Notes: generated by a model not told the origin, from the sequence alone. 64,000 nucleotides of DNA from Rhodanobacteraceae bacterium (GCA_024234055.1 JACKOW010000005.1:268202-332201), one strand, 5' to 3'; positions 17,286 through 27,542 are shown, counted from the stretch's first letter. Program-made: numbers and translations.

Positions 17286-17366
17286 CGAGAAGCACCCGCG
17301 GCCTGGAATCCAGTTCGCTCTTCTTTGCGCCCTTTGCGTCCTTTGCGGACAACAAGCTCTTCAACG
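17286..17366 (+). repeat. Half-copy of CTTTGCGTCCTTTGCGG repeat in front of recQ
   Basis: The words CTTTGCGCCCTTTGCGTCC and TTTGCGGACAA are the right-hand half of the inverted repeat inside the 300-bp elements at 22.85 and 24.3 kb. It ends only a few bases before the recQ start and therefore lies in its leader. Confidence 0.65.
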
Positions 17367-19169
<1,803 letters not shown>

Positions 19170-19646
19170 GCCGCTGCTCGGCGGCCGTGCTTCCTGCGGG
19201 CCAGCTTCACCTATGGGAGCGACTTTACCTGTGGGAGCGGACTCTGTCCGCGATCGCACTTGGTCAAACCCGCCAGTACGCCCGTCGCGGATGAATCCGC
19301 TCCCACAGGAGCGAACTCCCTGCAGGTGCCCTTTCGGCGCGACCGGCAGCTCGGCGCTCGCGGGCACTGGCAGACGGCGCAGGCCTCCAGCAGGAGCTTC
19401 AACGCGGAGAACGCAGAGGGTAGCGGAGGACGCGGAGAGAAGCAAAGCGAATCTGTGGACGCTCTTCTCTGCGTTCTCGGCGGTCCTCTGCGTTCTTTGC
19501 GTTCAATGTCTGAACACCGCTCGCCGCGGTTCCCGGTGTTCGCGGTTACACAAAAACACCGCGGTCGCGACGCGAGGTCGCTCCTACCGAGGTCGCTTGA
19601 TCGCGGATGAATCCGCTCCCACAGGGAAGCTGGACTGCAATACTCG
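19170..19646. repeat. REP cluster between recQ and the radical SAM gene
   Basis: GTGGGAGCGGACTCTGTCCG and its partner CGCGGATGAATCCGCTCCC form a long stem-loop at about 19210-19315. About 19398-19510 holds words of the CGCGGAGAACGCAGAG / CTCTGCGTTCT type in inverted order. A GGTCGCGACGCGAGGTCGCTCCTAC palindrome half lies at about 19561-19592, and another ATGAATCCGCTCCCACAGG at 19607-19625. No gene is convincing. Confidence 0.75.
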
Positions 19647-20720
19647 ATGCCCATGAGCCTACGCCCTGCGAATCCGCGACTGGTCGTCGTCTGCCGTGTC
19701 AGCACCCGCTGCAATCTGATCTGTAGTTTCTGTGCCTATGACCAACGTCTGCGGTTTGCGCGCGAAACCCTGAGCGAAGCGCACATCGAACATCTGATCG
19801 CCCTGATGAGCACCCGCCATCGATCTGTCGGTGACGCCCCGCCCCTGCTCAGCTGGCTGGGCGGCGAACCGCTGCTGTGGAAGCGCTGGGTGCACTTCAG
19901 TGCCCGCGCACGCGCCGCGGGTATTGCGGTCAGCGCCACCACCAACGGCAGCACGCTGTGGCGCCCGGCCACGCGCGCAGCGGTGCTGGATCATCTGGAC
20001 GAACTCACCGTCAGTGTCGACGCTATCGGCGCCAAGCACGATCGGATGCGCGGCTGGCGTGGCGGCTACGCGCGCGTGCTGGCGGCATTGCAGGCGCTGG
20101 CCCGTGATCGCGGGCAAGGATCCGGTCGAATCCGGCTGCGCGCCAACATCGTGCTGATGCGCTCGACCATCGGCCAGTTTGCAGAGCTCTGCCGCGCACT
20201 GGCCGAGGCCGGCGTCGATGAGCTCAGCTTCAATCTGCTCGGCGGCCGGGATCGCCCCGAATTTCACGCCGATGAAGCGGTGTCGGCGCCGGCCTGGGCC
20301 GAGTTTGCCGAGGCCTTGCCGCGGCTACGCGAGTCACTCGCGCGCTCAGGCCTTCGGCTGAGCGGCGACCCGGCCTATCTGCGGCGTCTGCACGCCGCCG
20401 CGCGTGGCCAGCGCTGGCCGGTGGCCGACTGCGACCCCGGCACCCAGTTCCTGTTCGTCGACGAACACGGCCGCATGGCGCCCTGCGCGTTCACCGTGGC
20501 CGAGTACGGCGTGTCGCTGGATCAGATCAATGACCTGGCCGAGTTGCCTGCGCGCTTCCGCGCCGCCCGCAGGGCTCGCTGTGCCCAGTCCTGTGGCGAT
20601 TGTCCGAGCACTCAGGTCTTCGGCAAGTTCGAACTACCCGGGCGGCTCGGCAGTGCAGCGACGCGCGTCGTAGACTTGCAGCGGGTACCGCCCGATGTCC
20701 GGGACCGAGACTACGCATGA
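19647..20720 (+). CDS. Radical SAM protein with SPASM-like C-terminal cysteines
   Basis: The 357-residue product has the radical SAM cluster motif C-x3-C-x2-C (Cys22, Cys26, Cys29 in RCNLICSFC). The SAM-binding core follows with LSWLGGEPLLWKRW (the GGE motif), TTNGSTL and ELTVSVDAIG. The C-terminal region has further cysteines in CDPGTQFLFVDEHGRMAPCAF and CAQSCGDCPS, resembling a SPASM/twitch auxiliary cluster region. Such enzymes often modify peptides or proteins. It overlaps the next gene by ATGA (20717-20720), heading a three-gene operon with an unknown protein and a PaaK-like adenylating enzyme. No precursor peptide gene was found nearby. Substrate unknown. Confidence 0.85.
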   Translation: MPMSLRPANPRLVVVCRVSTRCNLICSFCAYDQRLRFARETLSEAHIEHLIALMSTRHRSVGDAPPLLSWLGGEPLLWKRWVHFSARARAAGIAVSATTNGSTLWRPATRAAVLDHLDELTVSVDAIGAKHDRMRGWRGGYARVLAALQALARDRGQGSGRIRLRANIVLMRSTIGQFAELCRALAEAGVDELSFNLLGGRDRPEFHADEAVSAPAWAEFAEALPRLRESLARSGLRLSGDPAYLRRLHAAARGQRWPVADCDPGTQFLFVDEHGRMAPCAFTVAEYGVSLDQINDLAELPARFRAARRARCAQSCGDCPSTQVFGKFELPGRLGSAATRVVDLQRVPPDVRDRDYA

Positions 20721-21298
20721 GCCAGGAAGGACCACCGCTGGAACAGCTGACCCGGCGCCTGCTGGAAACACCGGCGCCCTTCCTCGGCGAACCGGTCTTC
20801 GGCAAGAGCGGCAGCGTTCATGTGCCGGCGCTGGTCGCCGATGTGCTGACCGCGCTCGGGTTGAGCGCCAAGGCCAGCGAGCTGCAGCGTTTCGTCGGCC
20901 GCGACCGCAGCAAGGAGCGCAATCCGCGCATGCTCACACAGATTCTGTGCTGGCTGCTCACTGACCCGGCCTTTCGCGGCAAACTCAAGTCTGCACAGGT
21001 GCTGGCACTGCTCTACGATGAGGCCAATGGACTCGCCGAGAAGGTCGCAGCGAAGGAGTTTGTCGACAACGACGAGCGCCGCGAGGAACTGTCGCGGCTG
21101 GCGCTGCGCAGCGCCAGCCTGCGCCCGGCTGGCGAGAGCCAGAACGTGGCCGAGGATCGCTGGCTGACGGTCAGCACGCTCGAGCGTGCGCGCCTGGCGA
21201 CCGCCACGCGCGCCGCCGAGGAGCGCGCCCGCCTGATCCGCGAGGCGCTGGCGCGCAAGGCGGCGGAAGAATCGGCCGACAAGTGGTCGAGGGAGTAG
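20717..21298 (+). CDS. Conserved-looking hypothetical protein of the radical SAM operon
   Basis: A 193-residue product starting at ATG 20717 inside the radical SAM stop codon; the frame extends further upstream, but coupling favours this start. It appears all-helical. LTQILCWLLTDPAFRGKLKSAQVLALLYDEANGLAEKVAAKEFVDNDERREELSRLALRSASLRPAGES is its most distinctive part, with an invariant-looking FVDNDERREELSRLALR. The C-terminal third is a charged helix rich in Ala, Arg and Glu. No signal peptide or membrane segment. I do not recognise the family; placement suggests a partner or substrate-handling role. Confidence 0.75.
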   Translation: MSQEGPPLEQLTRRLLETPAPFLGEPVFGKSGSVHVPALVADVLTALGLSAKASELQRFVGRDRSKERNPRMLTQILCWLLTDPAFRGKLKSAQVLALLYDEANGLAEKVAAKEFVDNDERREELSRLALRSASLRPAGESQNVAEDRWLTVSTLERARLATATRAAEERARLIREALARKAAEESADKWSRE

Positions 21299-21302
21299 CC
21301 CC

Positions 21303-22670
21303 GTGCGCGATGACAGCAGTCCCACCGATGCGCAACGCTATCCGGGTCTGAGCCCGGCCGGCGCCGAGATTCTGCGCTTCATGCGCGAACATCCACAGGC
21401 GCCGATCTATCGCAACAGCAGCGGTCATCGCTTGCTGCCGGCGGAGCTGCCCGCGGTGATGGAATTCGCCGCGCGGATGCAGCAGGCCCCGGTCGATCCC
21501 AGGGCTGACTTCTCACAGTCCTGGCTGCGCGACTACGCCTCGAATGCGCTGACCCAGGTACCACACTATCGGCGCTACGGCAGCCTGCCCGAGCAGCTTG
21601 TCGATCTGCCCACCATCAGCCGCGGCGATCTGGCGCGGGACATCGCGGCCTTCGTCCCAGACGACCAGCCTACCGAGCGGATGATCAATTTCCGCACCAC
21701 CGGGCTCACCGGCCAGCCGCTGCTGATCGCTTCGCATCCGCTGGTGGCGGCACGTTACCTGGCTTTCCACCAGCGCGCGCTGCGGCGCTTCGGCGTCGAG
21801 CTTCAGAGTGGCCCGGGCGACGTCGGCGTGATGCTGGTGGGCTGGCAGCAGCGCTGCTTCACCTATGTCTCGGTTACGCCGCAGCGCGGCGAATGCGGGC
21901 TGGCCAAGATCAATCTGCACGAGGACGACTGGCGCGATCCCGCCCATCGCGGCCCCTACATCGATGCGCTCAAGCCCGAAGTCATCACCGGCGATCCACT
22001 GTCGCTGGCGGCTTTGATCGGGATCGATTTCGGGCATCGTCCGCGCGCCATCCTCAGCACCTCGATGACCCTGCTGGCCGGCCTGCGCGCCGAACTGGAA
22101 CAGCGCTTCGGCTGCCCGGTGCTGGACCTCTATTCGCTCAACGAGGCCGGCCCGATCGCCGTCCACGATCCGGTGCTGGACGCCCATGTGCTGCTGCAGC
22201 CGGAGATGGCGGTGGAGATCCTGGATGACGAGGGCGAGCCGGTGGCGCCCGGTCAACGCGGCGAGATCACGCTCTCCGGCGGCTTCAATGTCTGTCTGCC
22301 TCTGCTGCGCTACCGCACGGGCGACCATGCAGCGCTGGAGCAGCGCGGCGGCGAATGGGTGCTGGTCGGCCTGGCCGGACGGGCGCCGGTGCGCTTTCGC
22401 ACCACACTCGGTAGCTACATCAACAACATCGACATCACCCACGCGCTCAAGCCCTACGCCCTGCCCCAGTACGCGCTGCTGCAGCGCGCCGACGCCAGTT
22501 TCCAGCTGGATCTGTACGGTCGCCAGCAGGTCGATCTGGCGGCGGTGGAAGCCTCGATGCGGGCGCTGCTGGGCGCCGACGCTGAGCTCAGCATCGGAGT
22601 GCACGATCAGGTCTGCGACAAGCTGGTGCAGTATCGCAGCGAGTTGGATGATGGCGAGGTGGGGGTGTGA
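21303..22670 (+). CDS. PaaK-like (phenylacetate-CoA ligase/CapK family) AMP-forming enzyme
   Basis: A 455-residue member of the ANL adenylating fold. MINFRTTGLTGQPLLI is the Ser/Thr/Gly-rich AMP-binding loop in PaaK style. LDLYSLNEAGPIAVHD carries the Glu of the adenylate-binding motif, and LPLLRYRTGDHAAL is the YRTGD motif. The hinge and C-terminal domain follow (GRAPVRFRTTLGSYINN). It should activate a carboxylic acid as acyl-AMP, with or without transfer to CoA. It starts four bases after the preceding gene and so belongs to the radical SAM operon. Substrate cannot be inferred. Confidence 0.8.
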   Translation: MRDDSSPTDAQRYPGLSPAGAEILRFMREHPQAPIYRNSSGHRLLPAELPAVMEFAARMQQAPVDPRADFSQSWLRDYASNALTQVPHYRRYGSLPEQLVDLPTISRGDLARDIAAFVPDDQPTERMINFRTTGLTGQPLLIASHPLVAARYLAFHQRALRRFGVELQSGPGDVGVMLVGWQQRCFTYVSVTPQRGECGLAKINLHEDDWRDPAHRGPYIDALKPEVITGDPLSLAALIGIDFGHRPRAILSTSMTLLAGLRAELEQRFGCPVLDLYSLNEAGPIAVHDPVLDAHVLLQPEMAVEILDDEGEPVAPGQRGEITLSGGFNVCLPLLRYRTGDHAALEQRGGEWVLVGLAGRAPVRFRTTLGSYINNIDITHALKPYALPQYALLQRADASFQLDLYGRQQVDLAAVEASMRALLGADAELSIGVHDQVCDKLVQYRSELDDGEVGV

Positions 22671-22846
22671 GGCGGCCGCAGTGCCTGGGGACTCCGGGTC
22701 GCCTCAAACAGGGGGCAAGGGGCAGGGGGCAGGGGACCCACGTCGCGGCTCGGTCAGATCATACGTCGTGATTGGACACCTGCGCCCTACACCTGTTTTT
22801 TGAGCCGTAAACTCGAAGGATTACCTAATGTCTGGCGGAAGTCCCG
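22671..22846. repeat. Short intergenic repeats after the radical SAM operon
   Basis: GAGGCG and CGCCTC flank the first 35 bases as an inverted repeat without a T-tract. Three G-rich heptamers (GGGGGCA/AGGGGCA) follow at 22711-22731, then about 100 bases with nothing recognisable. Confidence 0.5.
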
Positions 22847-23125
22847 GTCGCCCCTGGCGGCGCGCTTGTTCGCGCATCAAACTGTCGGCGATCTCAGAGT
22901 TCATTTTTTGTCCGCAAAGGACGCAAAGGAAGCGAATATTTCAATGGTTGTCCGGTTGAGCACGGTCTCTGGCGACGCCGTCAACCGAAATCTCGGAGTC
23001 GCTCTACTTTGCATCCTTTGCGTCCTTTGCGGAAAATGTATTTGATTCAAATACTTGCGGCATTTTTGGTGAGAGCAGCTTCCGCCGCACCAACCTGATT
23101 GCGGCTGAAGCCGCTCCCACGGTGA
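22847..23125. repeat. First copy of ~300-bp non-coding element flanking prmB
   Basis: This stretch matches 24335-24610 along nearly its whole length (shared segments such as GCGCTTGTTCGCGCATCAAA, CTTTGCGTCCTTTGCGGAAA and TTGATTCA-nn-TACTTGCGGCAT). Its right terminus GCGGCTGAAGCCGCTCCCAC is present, but the left terminal inverted repeat is missing. An internal inverted repeat pairs TCCGCAAAGGACGCAAAGG with CCTTTGCGTCCTTTGCGGA. Confidence 0.85.
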
Positions 23126-23150
23126 AGCCAACTCCCACACACCTAACCGA

Positions 23151-24305
23151 GTGAACACCGCCCCCGTGCCGAACACTGATTCCAGCGCACCACCGCCTTC
23201 CCGGGTCCCCGGTCCCGGGTCCCCGGTCCCGGCTTCTACCCAAGTCCCGAGTCCCGAGTCCCGGGTCCCGGCTTCTACCCGAGTCCCGAGTCCCGAGTCC
23301 CGAGTCCCGGCTTCTACCCAAGTCCCGAGTCCCGAGTCCCGAGTCCCGGCTTCTACCCAGGTCCCGAGTCCCGAGTCCCGGGTCCCGGCCTCACTGCGCA
23401 CCCTCGCCGACTGCGTGCGCTGGGGCGCGGGGCGCTTGCGGGCATCGCGGGTGCTGATCGGACACAGCGAGGACAACGCGCTCGACGAAGCGCGTTCGCT
23501 GGTGCTGCATGCGTTGCATCTGCCGGCCAGGCTGCCAGCACCCTTTGCCCAGGCGCGCTTGCTCGACGTCGAGATCGCCGCGGTCTGTGCCTTGATCGAG
23601 CGCCGCATCAGCGAGCGTGTGCCGGCGGCCTATCTGATCGGCAGCGCCGAGTTTGCCGGCCTGACCCTGCGCAGCGATGCCCGCGCGCTGGTGCCACGCT
23701 CACCCATCGCCGAACTGATCGAGAACGGATTCCAGCCCTGGCTGGGTCGGCGCACGGTCACCCGTGCGCTGGACCTGTGCTGTGGCGGCGGCTCCATCGC
23801 CATCGGCATGGCGGTGCATCGGCCCGACTGGCAGGTGGATGGTCTGGATCTGTCCGCTGATGCGCTGTCGCTGGCCACCGAGAATCGAGCGCTGCACCGG
23901 CTGGAATCGCGTTTGCGGCTGATCCAGTCGGATCTGTTCTCGGCGCTGGGCGACGAGGTCTACGAGCTGATCGTGTCCAATCCGCCCTACATCACCGACG
24001 CCGAGTACGCGGCCATGCCCGGCGAGTATCGGCATGAACCCAAGCTCGGCCTCACCTCGGGTGCCGATGGCTGCGATGCCACCCTGCGCATCCTGCGCGA
24101 CGGCCCCAGCCATCTGGCCGAGCAGGGATTGCTGATCGTCGAGGTCGGCGAAGCCGAGCGCGCGCTCAAGCGCCTGCTGCCCGAGTTGCCCATGGACTGG
24201 ATCGAATTCAGCGTGGGCCAGATGGGTGTGTTCGCCCTCGAAGCCCGCGACCTGCGCGCCGGCCACGCGCACGTCGTGGCCCTGTGCGCGGAGCGAGGGC
24301 TGTAG
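23151..24305 (+). CDS. prmB: 50S ribosomal protein L3 glutamine methyltransferase with repeat-derived N-terminus
   Basis: PrmB methylates a glutamine of ribosomal protein L3. From about residue 83 onward the 384-residue product matches the family: LADCVRWGAGRLRASRVLIGHSEDNALDEA, VPAAYLIGSAEFAG, the SAM site LDLCCGGGSIAIGMA and the catalytic SNPPYI. The first ~80 residues are not family-like. They are Pro/Ser-rich and include four 13-residue repeats of the type PASTQVPSPESRV, encoded by 39-bp DNA repeats built from GAGTCCC-type heptamers. No start codon lies between the repeats and the conserved domain, apart from within-helix codons that would delete conserved residues, so translation seems to begin at GTG 23151 or GTG 23166. 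The gene is bracketed by two copies of a ~300-bp element. Confidence 0.88.
   Translation: MNTAPVPNTDSSAPPPSRVPGPGSPVPASTQVPSPESRVPASTRVPSPESRVPASTQVPSPESRVPASTQVPSPESRVPASLRTLADCVRWGAGRLRASRVLIGHSEDNALDEARSLVLHALHLPARLPAPFAQARLLDVEIAAVCALIERRISERVPAAYLIGSAEFAGLTLRSDARALVPRSPIAELIENGFQPWLGRRTVTRALDLCCGGGSIAIGMAVHRPDWQVDGLDLSADALSLATENRALHRLESRLRLIQSDLFSALGDEVYELIVSNPPYITDAEYAAMPGEYRHEPKLGLTSGADGCDATLRILRDGPSHLAEQGLLIVEVGEAERALKRLLPELPMDWIEFSVGQMGVFALEARDLRAGHAHVVALCAERGL
23208..23395 (+). repeat. 39-bp tandem repeats built of GAGTCCC heptamers inside prmB
   Basis: Four units of 39 bp, each starting GGCTTCTACCC and continuing with three to four CGAGTCC/CGGGTCC heptamers, follow a region of GGTCCCC words. 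Because 39 is divisible by three the array stays in frame, giving a 13-residue protein repeat. Confidence 0.93.
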
Positions 24306-24309
24306 CACT

Positions 24310-24610
24310 CCTGTGGGAGCGGCTTCAGCCGCGATCGCCCCTGGCGGTGCGCTTGTTCGCGCATCAAACGGTCGGCGATCTCGGGGGTTCATTGTTGTCC
24401 GCAAAGGACGCAAAGGACGCGAAGACTTCAAAGGTTGGCCGGCTGAACGCGATCTCTAGCGACAGCGCCAGCCGACACCTCGGAATCGCTCGACTTTGCG
24501 TCCTTTGCGTCCTTTGCGGAAAATGTTTTTGATTCAGCTACTTGCGGCATGTTTGGTGAGGGCGGCTTCGGCCGCGACAGGGCGATCGCGGCTGAAGCCG
24601 CTCCCACAGG
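24310..24610. repeat. Complete ~301-bp MITE-like element with perfect 30-bp terminal inverted repeats
   Basis: Bases 24310-24339 (beginning CCTGTGGGAGCGGCTTCAGC) are the exact reverse complement of 24581-24610. Inside, GTCCGCAAAGGACGCAAAGG is inverted against CCTTTGCGTCCTTTGCGGA. The element begins five bases after the prmB stop codon. It encodes no plausible protein, although a frame runs across it. No target-site duplication is evident. Confidence 0.85.
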
Positions 24611-24687
24611 GCGGGGAACCCTGCCAGGTGTCACGGGTCCAAGCTCGGTTCACTGTCCGCTACACTTCAGGCCAACCGGAGACCTTG

Positions 24688-25458
24688 ATGACCTTGATGC
24701 GTGATTGCCTGCTTTGTCTGCTGCTGTTGACTGCCGCAACGGTCGCCAGCGCCGATGAAGTGTCCTCCGAAGCGCGCCAGCTGACGCTGCGCTTCCTGCA
24801 CGACCGCGATTGCGGTGAGGCAGCGATGGCTGCTTTCCCAGAGAGCGAGCAGCGCTTCGAGGCGCGATTGGCGGAAACCCAGCCCCCGGAAGCCCATGCG
24901 GCCGCCCGGGCCGAGCGCGCCGCGGCGCTGGCCCGCCGCTCGGCCGATTGTGCCGGCCTCAAGCACGTCGTCAGCAGCAGGGTCATCATGGCCGATCCGG
25001 ACTCCAACAAACGACTTGGAAGCGCTGCAGCGCAGGGCGACCCGTTGGCGCGACTCCTGGCGCAGGGTACGACCATGGAAGGGGACAGTTTCCGCCGTCT
25101 GGCCGTACAGCTGATCGATAGCGGCGACGCCGAAGGCATCGCCCGTATCGGCTGGGTAATGGCCGCCCGCGCGGATCGGGACCAGTTCGGCATCGATCGC
25201 GCGAACCTGACCGTGGCAGATGCCTGGTTGCTGCTGGCTTGCGAATTCGGACTCGATTGCGGCGCCGGCAGTCGCGCGGTGGATCACCTCTGTCTGGTTC
25301 GCCTGGTCTGCGGCTACTCCGATCTCGCCGCCGCCATTCGCGCATCACGTGGTGAGGAGAACTCGGACCAAGTGTTCCGGTCACGCGACGAGTTGCTGCA
25401 AATCATCCGAGAGCGCGGCGCTGCCCGCCTGTTCCCAACATACACCAGCGACGGCTGA
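24688..25458 (+). CDS. Exported protein, first of three tandem paralogues (Cys-motif family)
   Basis: A 256-residue product from ATG 24688 (GGAG six bases upstream) with a signal peptide MTLMRDCLLCLLLLTAATVASA. The mature part is helical and contains a Sel1-like flavour (AAAQGDPLARLLAQG). Its most characteristic segment is DAWLLLACEFGLDCGAGSRAVDHLCLVRLVCGY. The pattern W-x-L-x-A-C-[ED]-x-G-x-x-C followed by two more cysteines recurs in the next two genes. A charged C-terminal helix (QVFRSRDELLQIIRERGAARLF) also recurs. It is separated by six bases from the next gene. Function unknown; four conserved cysteines suggest disulfides in an envelope protein. Confidence 0.7.
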   Translation: MTLMRDCLLCLLLLTAATVASADEVSSEARQLTLRFLHDRDCGEAAMAAFPESEQRFEARLAETQPPEAHAAARAERAAALARRSADCAGLKHVVSSRVIMADPDSNKRLGSAAAQGDPLARLLAQGTTMEGDSFRRLAVQLIDSGDAEGIARIGWVMAARADRDQFGIDRANLTVADAWLLLACEFGLDCGAGSRAVDHLCLVRLVCGYSDLAAAIRASRGEENSDQVFRSRDELLQIIRERGAARLFPTYTSDG

Positions 25459-25464
25459 TCGACC

Positions 25465-26523
25465 GTGCACGCCCGCCAGCGTGTTCTGGGCGTTGCTGTT
25501 CTGCTGATGGGAGCAGTGCTGGCGTGGCGTTGGCAGGCCGACATCGGCCAGTCCGCGGGAGTTGACTACGGCAACATGGCGGTTCCCGAACTGGGACAAG
25601 CGACCGAGATCATGGCCGATGCGGGCGCAGCGCTGGCGCAGACCAGTGCCCCGCCAAGACAGACTGCGGCAGTACCGACTCCAATATCGAGACCACCAAA
25701 GGACGCCGCTGTCGCCCTCGATGCCCCGGCCCTCGGCTACCGCGTCAGCGCCGCCCAGCTCGCCGACGATATGGCGCGGCTGGTCGCCGCCGACGATCTT
25801 GCGCCATTGCTGGCCGAGTTCAAACGCCGCGCCGCGCAGGGCGATGCTGATGCAGCGGCACGGATGCGGGATATCTATGACGAGTGCCTGGGGGTCCACA
25901 TGGCGCAAATGAATTCGGCACATGAGCCCCATTTCAACCGATCAGCCTTCGGCGTCACAACACCTTCGGCAGATGCCCCCCTTCGCCAAGCTGCGCTACA
26001 GATCGGCAGCGCACGTTGCAGCGGAATCATTCCGCACGGCGACAATCGCGCCCGAACCATACAACTCGGGCGCTTGCATCGTGACAGCGTTCGACTGGCG
26101 GCAGATCTGGGGCATCCCGGGGCCAGAGTTCGGGCCCAAGGATACGAGATCGATCCCACACTGCGGCCGCAACGTCAGCGTCGCGCGGCGCTGGTGCTGC
26201 TCCGGGAGGGCAGCCCGGAGGCGCTGATGGACCTGTCTGCCTACGCATCGGAGGGCACCCCGTTTCGGAGTGATTCCTGGATCTTGGCTGCTTGCGAACT
26301 CGGCTACCCGTGCGCGAGTGTCCCGGGCATCCGCTACAACTATTGCGCCACCTACGGCTCCTTCTGCGAAGTCGAGAGCATGCAGGAGTTCACCAGGCAG
26401 TCGGTCTCTGCGCGTGACTGGCGTCTGATCCAGGCCGAGCGCGACCAGATTCTGGCGCTGTTGCAGGCGGGCGACCTGGGCGCGCTGCTGCTATCGGACG
26501 AAGCCATCGGCGGTGGCGGTTGA
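25465..26523 (+). CDS. Exported or membrane-anchored protein, second tandem paralogue
   Basis: A 352-residue product from GTG 25465 with a short N-terminal hydrophobic segment (VLGVAVLLMGAVLAWRW) acting as signal or anchor. A low-complexity linker follows, then a helical domain with FKRRAAQGDADAAARMRDIYDECL. The family motif reads DSWILAACELGYPCASVPGIRYNYCATYGSFCE and is followed by the C-terminal helix RLIQAERDQILALLQAGDLGALLL. Its last codons overlap the next gene by TTGA (26520-26523). It is more diverged in the N-terminus than in the Cys-motif region. Function unknown. Confidence 0.65.
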   Translation: MHARQRVLGVAVLLMGAVLAWRWQADIGQSAGVDYGNMAVPELGQATEIMADAGAALAQTSAPPRQTAAVPTPISRPPKDAAVALDAPALGYRVSAAQLADDMARLVAADDLAPLLAEFKRRAAQGDADAAARMRDIYDECLGVHMAQMNSAHEPHFNRSAFGVTTPSADAPLRQAALQIGSARCSGIIPHGDNRARTIQLGRLHRDSVRLAADLGHPGARVRAQGYEIDPTLRPQRQRRAALVLLREGSPEALMDLSAYASEGTPFRSDSWILAACELGYPCASVPGIRYNYCATYGSFCEVESMQEFTRQSVSARDWRLIQAERDQILALLQAGDLGALLLSDEAIGGGG

Positions 26524-27542
26524 GCAGGCGCTCGATCGCGGGCCTGCTGGTGCTGATCGGCAGCTTGTTGCTGATGGGGACGCTACTCTTATCCAACAGA
26601 GACGAACCAGACAGTCCAGATCAGATCGAATCGACCCGGAGTGCCGCGGCTACCCGGTCAGCCCATCTGCGCTCCGCGGCAGGTGTAACGGAGACCGTTC
26701 ATCCCATCGATCAAACTCCAAGGTCGAAGCCGAAGTCGCCGGGGGCGCCGCTGACAAACATTGCCGCTGCGCCTGCCGGCGTGCAGCGGAGCAAGCGAAC
26801 CCAGGTGCAGGAGCGTTTGCACACGCTGATGGCCTGCCTACCCAGCGCGGTGGCGACTGCCAGTGACCGCGAACAGCTGTGGCGCATGACGCTGCCGCCA
26901 GATGCCCTGGAAGATGCTGCCGCGAAATTTACGGCTGCCGAAGCCTGGGCCAGACAGACCTGTGCGCAATCGTCGATGCGATTGAGTCCCACGCCTGGAG
27001 AGTCCGGCGGCATCATGGGTGTGTGGTCGGATCTGTCCCCCGATGACCCGCTGCGTCGCTTGTGGGAGGCGAGTGCCGAAACCGAAATGGACTATTCAGA
27101 CCCCAGAGCGATGCAGGCGCAGATAGAACGAGACCGCGCACAGGTGCCGGCGATGCGCCCCCTGCTGGAACAGGCCCTGGCCGAGGCGCTACGCGAACCT
27201 TCAATGCTGGAATTGCAGTCAATCGCCGACGCCGCCGAGCGCTTCCAGCATCGCGGCGCACAATTGGGGCCTTTTGTCGGCGGCGGCGAAGCCAACTCGG
27301 CCCTCTGGCGCCTGGCCGCCTGCGATCTGGGCGCCGACTGCGGCCCGAATTCGCCCGCCGCGCACCTGATCTGCTACCACGAGCAACTCTGCGGCTATGG
27401 CTCTCTGGAAGAAGCGCTGATCGATGCCTATTGGCCCCTGATGCAGATCGATCAGTTGCAGGCCGCCCGCCAGCAATTGGTCGAGCGCCTGCGGGCCGGT
27501 GGCCATGGCGTGTTTGATCCGGCGCCGCCGGGCGGGGGTTGA
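26520..27542 (+). CDS. Exported or membrane-anchored protein, third tandem paralogue
   Basis: A 340-residue product from a TTG at 26520 that overlaps the stop of the preceding gene. The N-terminus has a signal-anchor (IAGLLVLIGSLLLMGTLLL) followed by a disordered, charged linker. The C-terminal domain carries the family motif ALWRLAACDLGADCGPNSPAAHLICYHEQLCGY and the terminal helix QLQAARQQLVERLRAGGHGVF. The three genes form an operon of diverged duplicates, translated in close coupling. I recognise no catalytic residues. Confidence 0.65.
   Translation: MSRRSIAGLLVLIGSLLLMGTLLLSNRDEPDSPDQIESTRSAAATRSAHLRSAAGVTETVHPIDQTPRSKPKSPGAPLTNIAAAPAGVQRSKRTQVQERLHTLMACLPSAVATASDREQLWRMTLPPDALEDAAAKFTAAEAWARQTCAQSSMRLSPTPGESGGIMGVWSDLSPDDPLRRLWEASAETEMDYSDPRAMQAQIERDRAQVPAMRPLLEQALAEALREPSMLELQSIADAAERFQHRGAQLGPFVGGGEANSALWRLAACDLGADCGPNSPAAHLICYHEQLCGYGSLEEALIDAYWPLMQIDQLQAARQQLVERLRAGGHGVFDPAPPGGG

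Noticed and set aside
15969..17366. Very long open frame (15969-19169) fusing an upstream segment to RecQ
   Set aside because: The upstream ~460 codons overlap the TetA-like gene in another phase and give low-complexity Arg/Pro/Ala-rich sequence without family resemblance; it is a high-GC artefact.
22800..23045. Plus-strand frame similar to 24284-24532, suggesting paralogous small proteins
   Set aside because: The similarity comes from the duplicated non-coding element; both frames run across its inverted repeats (SAKDAK...LCVLCVLCGK) and are not genes.
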